From: Hordeum vulgare subsp. vulgare
Taxonomy: Eukaryota; Streptophyta; Magnoliopsida; Poales; Poaceae
Assembly: GCF_904849725.1 (NCBI RefSeq)
Contig: NC_058521.1
Span: forward strand, 563,724,176-563,788,175
Direction: 5' to 3'
Length of the DNA: 64,000 bases
Numbering within the stretch: position 1 is the stretch's first letter; each line of letters starts with the position of its first letter. Below, in pieces: positions 56,301 through 64,000 of the stretch. The notes under the pieces were generated by a model. It was not told the DNA's origin, searched no databases, and was given only the letters and a program-made list of their open reading frames with translations. Position numbers and translations under genes: made by a program.

Positions 56301-58317
56301 ATAGTGTGATGATGTGTCTGAACGTCTTAGCCACGCCCTATTTGATATGGTGCATACTATGATGTCTCTTATCGAATTACCACTATCGTTTATGGGTTAT
56401 GCATTAGAGACAACCGCATTCACTTTAAATAGGGCACCGCGTATTTCCGTTGAGATGACACAGTATAGACTAAGGTTTAGAGAAATCTAAGCTATCGTTT
56501 CTTGAAAGTTTGGAGCTGCGATGCTTATGTGAAAAAGTTTCAGTCTGATAAGATCGAACCCAAAGCGGATAAATGCATCTTCATAAGATATCCAAAACAG
56601 TTGGATACATCTCCTATCTCAGATCCGGAAGCAAAGTGTTTGTTTCTAGAAATGGGTTCTTTCTTGAGGAAAGGTTTCTCTCGAAAGAACTGAGTGGGAG
56701 GGTGATAGAACTTGATGAGGTTATTGAACAATCACTTCGACTAGTATGTAGCGGGGCACAGGAAGTTGTTCCTGTGGCGCCTACACCAATTGAAGTGGAA
56801 GCTGATGATGGTGATCATTGAGCTTCGGATCAAGTTACTACAAACCTCGTAGGTCGACAAGGTCGTGTACTACTACATAGTGGTATGGTAACCCTGTCTT
56901 GGAGGTCATGTTGTTGAACAATAATGAACCTACGAGCTGTGGAGAAGCGATGGTGGGCCCGGATTCCGAGAAATGGCTCGAGGCCATGAAATCCAAGAGA
57001 GGATCCATGTATGAAAACAAAGTGTAGACTTTGGAAGAACTACTTGATGGTCGTAGGACTATTGAGTAAAGATGGATCTTTAAAAGGAAGACAGACGACG
57101 ATGGTGATAAGTCACTATTAAGAAAAGCTCGACTTGTCGCAAAGATGTTTCCGGCATGATCAAACAGTTGACTATGGTGAGACTTTCTCACTCGTAGCGA
57201 TGCTAAAAGTCTGTTAGAATTATGTTAGTAGTTGCTGCATTATTTATGAAATGTTGCACATAGGATGTCAAAACATTGTTTCCTCGACGGTTTCCTTGAG
57301 CAAACATTGTATGTGATACAACCAGGAGGTTTTGTCGATCCTAAAGATACTAGCAAGTATGCAAGCTCCAGCGATCCTTCAGTGGACTGGTGCAAGCATC
57401 TCGGAGTTGGAATATACACTTTGATGAGATGATAAAAGATTTTGGGTTTGTACAAGGTTTATGAGAAGTTTGTATTTCCAAAGAAGTGAGTGGGAGCACT
57501 ATAGAATTTCTGATAAGTATATATGGTTGACATATTGTGGATCAGAAGTAATGTAGAATTTCTGTAAAGCGTACAAGGTTGTTTAAAAGGAGTTTTTCAA
57601 AGGAATACCTGGATTGTGCTACTTGAACGTTGAGCATCAAAGATCTATGGAGATAGATCGAAAGCGCTTAATATAAGTTTCAACAAGATGCATGCCTTGA
57701 CATGTTTTTGAAGGAGTTCAATATAGATCAGCAAAGAAGGAGTTCTTGGTTGCATTGTAAGGTGTGAATTTGAGTAAGACTCAAAACCCGACCCCGGCAG
57801 AATAAAGAGAATAGACGAAGGTCGTCTTCTATGCCTTGGCCGTAGAATCTGAAGTATGCCATGCTGTGTACCGTACCTGATGTGTGCCTTGACTCAAAGT
57901 CTGTTGAGAGGTACAGAGAGTGATCCATGATTGAATCACTAGCAGCGGTCAAAATTTATCCTTAGTAACTGATGGACTAAGGAATTTTTCTCGATTATGC
58001 AGGTGGTTAAAGAGTTCGTCGTAAAGGGTTACATCGATTCAATCTTTGACACTAATCCGAATAACTATGAGTAGTGAAACGGATTCGTATAGTAGAGTAG
58101 ATATTTGGAGTATTTCCGAATAGCACATAGTAGCAGCATCTATAACATGACATAAAGATTTGTAAAGAACACACGAATCTGAAAGTTTCAGAAGCGTTGA
58201 CTAAAACCTCTCTCACGAGCAAGACGTGATCAGACCCCATAACTATATGGGTGTTGGATTCGTTGGAATCACATGGTGATGTGAACTAGATTATTGACTC
58301 TAGTGCAAGTGGGAGAC
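53354..58317 (+). pseudogene. Third Copia: internal region, fully degenerate
   Basis: Recognisable pieces in order: gag (SIVERVLRLSEHDNHLNQVG, about 55010), an integrase zinc-finger remnant (about 55870), a linker to RT (GYISYLRSGSKVFVSRNGF, about 56600) and RT/RNase H fragments up to about 58060. Stops and frameshifts are dense. The nearest relative in the window is the second Copia's internal region. Confidence 0.85.
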
Positions 58318-60147
58318 TGTTGGAAATATGCCCTAGAGGCAATAATAAATTAGTTATTATTATATTTCTTTGTTCATGATAATCGTTTATTATCCATGCT
58401 ATAATTGTATTGATTGGAAACATAGTGCATGTGTGGATACATAGACAAAACACTGTCCCTAGTAAGCCTCTAGTTGACTAGCTCGTTGATCAAAGATGGT
58501 CAAGGTTTCCTGACCATAGGCAAGTGTTGTCACTTGATAATGGGATCACATCATTAGGAGAATCATGTGATGGACTAGACCCAAACTAATAGACGTAGCA
58601 TGTTGATCGTTTCATTTTGTTGCTACTGTTTTCTGCGTGTCAAGTATTTGTTCCTATGACCATGATATCATATAACTCACTAACACCGGAGGAATGCTTT
58701 GTGTGTATCAAACGTCGCAACGTAACTGGGTGACTATAAAGATGCTCTACAGGTATCTCCGAAGGTGTTCGTTGAGTTAGTATGGATCGAGACTGGGATT
58801 TGTCACTCCGTGTGACGGAGAGGTATCTCGGAGCCCACTCGGTAATACAACATCACACACAAGCCTTGCAAGCAATGTGACTTAGTGTAAGTCACATGAT
58901 CTTGTATTACGGAACGAGTAAAGAGACTTGCCGGTAAACGAGATTGAAATAGGTATGCGGATACCGACGATCGAATCTCGGGCAAGTAACATACCGAAGG
59001 ACAAAGGGAATGACATACGGTGTTATATGAATCCTTGGCACTGAGGTTCAACCGATAAAGATCTTCGGAATATGTAGGATCCAATATGGGCATCATGGTC
59101 CCGCTATTAGATATTGACCGAGGAGTCCCTCGGGTCATGTCTACATAGTTCTCGAACCCGCACGGTCTGCACACTTAAGGTTCGACGATGTTTTATGCGT
59201 ATTTGAGTTATATGGTTGGTTACCGAATGTTGTTCGGAGTCCCGGATGGGATCACGGACGTCACGAGGGTTTCCGGAATGGTCCGGAGACGAAGATTGAT
59301 ATATAGGATGACCTCATTTGGTTACCGGAAAGTTTCGGGCATTACCGGAAAAGTTTCGGGCTCATCGGTATTGTACCGGGAGTGCCGGGAGGGGTGACGG
59401 GGACCATCAAGAGGGGTGTCATGCCCCAAGGGGTCTCATGGGCTATGGGAAGAGATAAACTAGCCCCTAGTGGGCTGGAATAAGTTCCCACTAAGGCCCA
59501 TAAGGTTTGAGAAGGGAAAAGACAAGGTGGAAAGAGTTTCCAAGTGGGAAGGTGGAATCCTACTCCAAGTAGGATTGGAGTAGGACTCCTCCACCTCAAA
59601 TTTCGGCCAAACCTTGAGGGTTTGAGGCTGCCTCCTCCCCTCCCTCCCTCCTATATATAGTGGGGTTTTAGGGCTGATTTGAGACAACTTTTGCCACGGC
59701 AGCCCGACCACATACCTCCACGGTTTTACCTCTAGACCGCGTTTCTGCGGAGCTCGGGCGGAGCCCTGCTGAGATTAGATCACCACCAACCTCCGGAGCG
59801 CCGTCACGCTGCCGTAGAACTCATCTACCTCTCTATCTCTCTTGCTGGATCAAGAAGGCCGAGATCATCGTCGAGCTGTACGTGTGTTGAACGCGGAGGT
59901 GTCATCCGTTCGGCACTAGATCGGAGCGGATCGTGGGACGGATCGCGGGACGGTTTGTGGGACGGTTCGCGGGGCGGATCGAGGGACGTGAGGAAGTTCC
60001 ACTACATCAACCGCGTTTCTTAACGCTTCTGTTGTGTGATCTACAAGGGTACATAGATCTGAAATCCCCTCTCGTAGATGGACATCACCATGATAGGTCT
60101 TCGTGCGCGTAGGATTTTTTTTGTTTCCCATGCGACGTTCCCCAACA
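58318..60147 (+). repeat. 3' LTR of third Copia, 1,830 bp
   Basis: It matches the 5' LTR with only scattered differences (for example CTTTGTTC for ACTTGTTC, and CTAGTAAGCC for CTACTAAGCC). It ends CCCCAACA before TGAAT. Confidence 0.93.
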
Positions 60148-60152
60148 TGAAT

Positions 60153-60482
60153 AGCATAAATTCTTGGGATAAGTGCGAAGATACTTTTATTGGGAAGTAT
60201 TACCCGCCTGCTAAGATTATCCAGTTGAGGAGTAACATTATGAATTTTAGGCAATTGGATAATGAACATGTTGCTCGAGCTAAGGAACGTATGAAATCTC
60301 TTGTTAAGAATTGCCCTACACATGGTTTGACTACTTGGATGGTTATCCAAACTTTCCATGCAGGATTGAACTTTACCTCGCGGAATCTGTTAGACTCGAC
60401 CGCGGGAGGAACCTTTATGTCAACTACACTTGGTGCTGCCACAAAGCTATTGGATGAGATGATGACAAGTTATTCTCAATGA
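60153..60482 (+). pseudogene. Gypsy gag, second part, ended by TGA
   Basis: It continues the frame begun at 51222 (SINSWDKCEDTFIGKYYPP, LTTWMVIQTFHAGLNFTS), the Retrotrans_gag core. A TGA at 60480-60482 stops it; related sequences would be expected to carry Trp there. The DNA is cut at 60532 by the next element. Confidence 0.8.
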
Positions 60483-60531
60483 CACACCGAGAGAGCTCCA
60501 ACAGGTAGGAAGGTGCTACTTCTCGAGATTG

Positions 60532-62032
60532 TGTTGGTTTTTCCCTTGAAGAGGAAAGGGTGATGCAGCAAAGTAGCGATAAGTATTTCCCTCAGTTTGA
60601 GAACCAAGGTATCAATCCAGTAGGAGTATCAAGATGAGGCACCAATGTTCCTGCGCAAAACCAAACAAACTTGCACCCAACGCGATAAAGGGGTTGTCAA
60701 TCCCTTCACGATTATTTGCAAGGTGAGATCTGAAGGTGAAAAGTGCAACAAAGTAATTTTGTAGATCTGAAAATAGGATGTGAAGCAGACCCTGGGGCCA
60801 TAGTGTTCACTAGAGGCTTCTCTCAAGATAGCAAGTATTACGGTGGGTGAACGAATTACTGTCGAGCAATTGATAGAATCGCGCAAAGTCATGATGATAT
60901 CTAAGGCAATAATCATACATATAGGCATCATGTCCGAGACAAGTAGACCACTACTTTCTGCATCTACTACTATTACTCCACACATCAACCGCTATCCACC
61001 ATGGATCTAGCGTATTGAGTTCATAACAAACAGAGTAACGCCTTAAGCAAGATGACATGATGTAGAGGGATAGATTCATGCAATATGATATAAACCCCAT
61101 CTTTTTACCCTTGATGGCAACAACATGATGCGTGCCTCGCTACCCCTTCTGTCACTAGGTGAGGACACCGCACGGTATGAACCCAAAATCAAGCACTTCT
61201 CCCATTGCAAGAATTAGAGATCAAGTTGCCAAACGAAACCCACAAGTCGAAGAGAATTACAAGGATACAAAATCATGCATATAAGAGATCAGAGGAGACT
61301 CAAATAATATTCATAGATAATCTGATCATAAATTCACAATTCATCGGATCTCGACAAACACACCGCAAAAGAAAGTTACATCGGGTAGATTTCCATGAAG
61401 ATCATGGAGAACTTTGTATTGAATATCCAAGAGAGGGAAGTAGCCATCTAGCTACTAGCTATGGACGCGAAGTTGTGTGATGAACTACTCACGCATCATC
61501 GGAGAGGCAATGGTGTTGATGAAGAAGCCCTCTGTGTCTGAATCCCCCTCCGGCAGGGCACCAGAACGGTCCCCAGATGGGATCTTGCAGAGACAAAATC
61601 TTGCGGCGGTGGAAAAGTATTTTCGTGGCTCTCTTCTTTGGTTTCGGGATTTTAGAGAATTTATAGGCGAAAGAGGTAGGGCAAAGGATCCACGTGGGGC
61701 CACAAGCCTACCAAGCGCGGCCCCCCAGGCTGCGGCTAGGGGGCTTGTGACCTCCCCAGAGGTCTCCTGCCTTGGTTCTCAAGTCCCATGCGTATCTTCT
61801 GTTATGGAAAAAAACCATCCCACCGGTTTTATTCCGTTTGGACTCCGTTTAATATTCTTCTCTGAAAAAGGTCAAAAACACGGAAAAAACAGAAACTGGC
61901 ACTTGGCACTAAGTTAATAGGTTAGTCCCAAAAAAGATATAAAATAGCATATTCATGCATATAAAACATCCAAAGTTGACAAGATAATAGCATGGAACCA
62001 TCAAAAATTATAGATACGTTGGAGACGTATCA
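60532..62032 (-). repeat. 3' LTR of the inverted element, 1,501 bp
   Basis: Its minus-strand start is TGATACGTCTCC at 62032 and its end is at 60532. No gene is seen in it. Confidence 0.82.
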
Positions 62033-62666
62033 AGCATCCCCAAGCTTAACTCCTGCTCGTCCTCGAGTAGGGAATTGATAAAGACCGAATTTTTGATGTG
62101 GAATGCTACCTAACATATTCGTCCTTTGTAACTTCTTTCTTGTGGTATGAATGTTCAGATCCGGAAGATTCAAAACAATAGTTTACTATTGGCATGAAAA
62201 CAATAATACTTCAAGCATACTAGCAAAGTAATCATGAACTTTTGAAATAACAAGGCCAAAGAAAGTTATCCCTACAAAATCATATAGTCTCGCTATGCTC
62301 CATCATCCCCACACAACGAATTTAAATCATGCACAACCCCGGTATTGGCCAAGTGATTGTTTTCGCACTCTTACTTTCTCAAACTTTTTCGACTCTCACG
62401 CAATACATGAGCGTGAGCCATGGATATAGCACTATAGATGGAATAGAGTGTGGTGGAGGTTGTGAGGCAAAAAGGAGGAGATGGTCACATCGACTCGGCG
62501 TATTAACGGGCTATGGAGATGCCCATCAATAGATATCAATGTGAATGAGTAGGTATTGCCATGCAACGGATGCACTAGAGCTATAAGTGTGTGAAAGCTC
62601 AAAAAGAAAACTAGTGGGTGTGCACCTGCTATGGTGACTGAGATATTCTGTCGTCTCTTGAGCTAT
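62033..62666 (-). other. Short internal region of the inverted LTR element
   Basis: 634 bp, non-coding. It contains the 3' purine tract region (AGCATCCCCAAGCTTAACTC on the plus strand) but no gag, pol or primer-binding site. It is probably the product of a large internal deletion or of recombination. Confidence 0.6.
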
Positions 62667-64000
62667 CGTTGGTTTTTCCCTTGAAGAGGAAAGGGCGATG
62701 CAACACAGGAGCAGTAAGTATTTCCCTCAGTTTGAGAACCAAGGTATCAATCCAGTAGGAAAATCTCGTCAAGTCCAGAGTACCTGCACAAACACAAAGA
62801 GCTTGCACCCAACTCCATAAAGGGGTTGTCAATCCCTTCAAGATTGATTACAAAGTGAGATCTCAAGGCGGAAAGTGCAATGAAGTAAAAGAGTAAGACT
62901 GAAAATACGGTGTGGAGTAGACCCGGGGGCCATAGTGTTCACTAGAGGCTTCTCTCAAAATAGCAAATATTACGGTGGGTGAACAAATTACTGTCGAGCA
63001 ATTGATAGAACCGCGCCAAGTCATGACGATATCTAAGGCAATGATCATACATATAGGCATCACGTCCGAGACAAGTAGACCGATACTTTCTACATCTACT
63101 ACTATTACTCCACACATCGACCGCTATCCAGCATGCATCTAGTGTATTGAGTTCATGACGAACAGAGTAACGCTTTAAGCAAGATGACATGATGTAGAGG
63201 GATAATCTCAAACCAATGATGAAAACCCCATCTTTTTACCCTTGATGGCAACAACACGATGCGTGCCTTGCTACCCCTTCTGTCACTGGGTGAGGTCACC
63301 GCACGGTATGAACCCAAAACCAAGCACTTTTCCCATTGCAAGAATCATAGATCTAGTTGGCCAAACAAAACCCACAACTCGAAGAGAATTACAAGGATAT
63401 GAAATCTTGCATAAGAGAGATCAGAAGAAACTCAAATAAGATTCATAGATAATCTGATCATAAATCCACAATTCATCAGATCTCGAGAAACACACCGCAA
63501 AAGAAGATTACATCGGATAGATCTCCATAAAGATCATGAAGAACTTTGTATTGAAGATCCAAGAGAGAGAAGAAGCCATCTAGCTACTAGCTATGGACCC
63601 GTAGGTGTATGGTGAACTACTCACGCATCATCGGAGAGGTCATGGTGTCGATGAAGAAGCCCTCTGTATCCGAATCCCCCCTCCGGTAGGGCACCAGAAC
63701 ATGCCCCAGATGGGATCTTGCGGAGACAGAAGCTTGCGGCGGAGGAAAAGTACTTTCGATGATATCCTCATTTTTTCTCGGATTTTAGGGAATTTATAGG
63801 AGAAAGACCTAGGGCAGAGGAGGCCCAGGGAGCCCACAACCCTCGGAGGCGCGGGCCCCCCTGGCCGCAGCTAGGGGGCTTGTGGGGTGCCTGGTGACCT
63901 CCTGCCCTAACTTTCAGGCTTCCCGATCTTTTTCTGTTCCAGAAAAAAATCTTTTTGGTAGTTTCGTTCTGTTTGGACTCCGTTTAAAATCCTCCTCTGA
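62667..64000 (-). repeat. 5' LTR of the inverted element, partial
   Basis: 1,334 bp visible. It is colinear with 60532-62032 but clearly diverged, even in its first 200 bp (AACACAGGAGCAGTAAG against AGCAAAGTAGCGATAAG). Its terminal base is C, so the plus-strand end reads CGTTGG instead of TGTTGG. Confidence 0.8.

Larger units (their letters stand above)
51534..60147 (+). mobile_element. Third Copia element, complete, 8,614 bp, with dead internal region
   Basis: 5' LTR 51534-53353 and 3' LTR 58318-60147. The duplication TGAAT is present at 51529-51533 and 60148-60152. The purine tract (CAAGTGGGAGA) precedes the 3' LTR. The primer-binding site is TGGCATCATGAGC (53355), changed from the usual TGGTATCAGAGC. 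The 4,964-bp internal region aligns with gag, integrase and RT remnants but has no frame longer than about 80 codons. The two LTRs differ only at scattered sites. Confidence 0.94.
49415..60531 (+). mobile_element. Athila-like Gypsy retrotransposon, 5' part, interrupted by a Copia element
   Basis: The 5' LTR (49415 to about 51058) begins TGATACGTCCCAAACGTATC. The primer-binding site TGGCGCCGTTGCCGGGG (51071-51087) is the type used by Athila-clade Gypsy elements. A gag ORF starts at 51222. The Copia element 51534-60147 interrupts it with duplication TGAAT, and gag resumes in the same frame at 60153. It is cut again at 60532 by another LTR. The pol region is not in the window. Confidence 0.85.
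60532..64000 (-). mobile_element. Inverted LTR element with very short internal region, continues beyond window
   Basis: On the minus strand, one LTR runs 62032 (TGATACGTCTCCAACGTATC) down to 60532 (...AACCAACA), 1,501 bp. A second LTR starts (its end) at 62667 and continues past 64000. Between them (62033-62666) are only 634 bp: the purine tract AAGCTTGGGGATGC beside the 3' LTR, and no gene. No recognisable primer-binding site (no TGGCGCC or TGGTATC) adjoins the other LTR. The flank GATTG (60527-60531) should recur beyond the window. I do not assign a family name. Confidence 0.8.

Overview
This is nuclear DNA of a grass of the wheat tribe (Triticeae: wheat, Aegilops, barley or a close relative). 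The evidence is BARE1/Angela-type Copia LTRs (TGTTGGAAwTATGCCCTAGAGG), Stowaway MITEs with CTCCCTCCGT ends, a CACTA element with CTTTAGTCCCGG subterminal palindromes, Athila-like Gypsy sequence, and plant genes with GC-rich coding sequence. Nothing bacterial or organellar was seen.

Left half (about 1-26,100) is a gene island. All three convincing host genes lie on the minus strand: an intact intronless E-class PPR protein (3874-5508), an intact four-exon cytochrome P450 of the CYP704B family that I recognise as the male-fertility gene Ms26 (19305-21241), and an intact single-exon TPR+SET protein (24157-25770). The spaces between them hold small DNA elements: Stowaway MITEs, a Harbinger-type element that ends 77 bp upstream of the PPR ATG, and a second Harbinger-type element split by a 9.9-kb CACTA. 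The CACTA carries a broken ORF ending in a Ulp1-like peptidase and a spliced, full-frame DEDDy 3'-5' exonuclease gene with a changed catalytic residue. I see no TNP2 transposase in it.

Middle (26,131-32,064) is one L1-type LINE on the minus strand, bounded by a perfect 17-bp target-site duplication and decayed by stop codons and one frameshift. It is followed by a rearranged pseudogene that looks like a DUF4283-type plant protein.

Right half (33,506-64,000) is a nest of LTR retrotransposons. A minus-strand LTR stub (33506) is split by a complete Angela-like Copia element (33547-42310, TSD TCCCG), then again by a second Copia element (from 42402). The second Copia contains a solo LTR (46232-48028) and an Athila-like Gypsy (from 49415). 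The Gypsy contains a complete third Copia (51534-60147, TSD TGAAT) and an inverted LTR element (60532 to beyond the window). Every coding region in this half is broken.

How it works together: PPR, Ms26 and SET are ordinary host genes. Ms26 should make hydroxylated fatty acids for anther cutin and pollen exine. The rest is transposon sequence at successive stages of insertion and decay. The most unusual object is the CACTA element, with its two genes each preceded by palindromic repeats and two unrelated tandem arrays.
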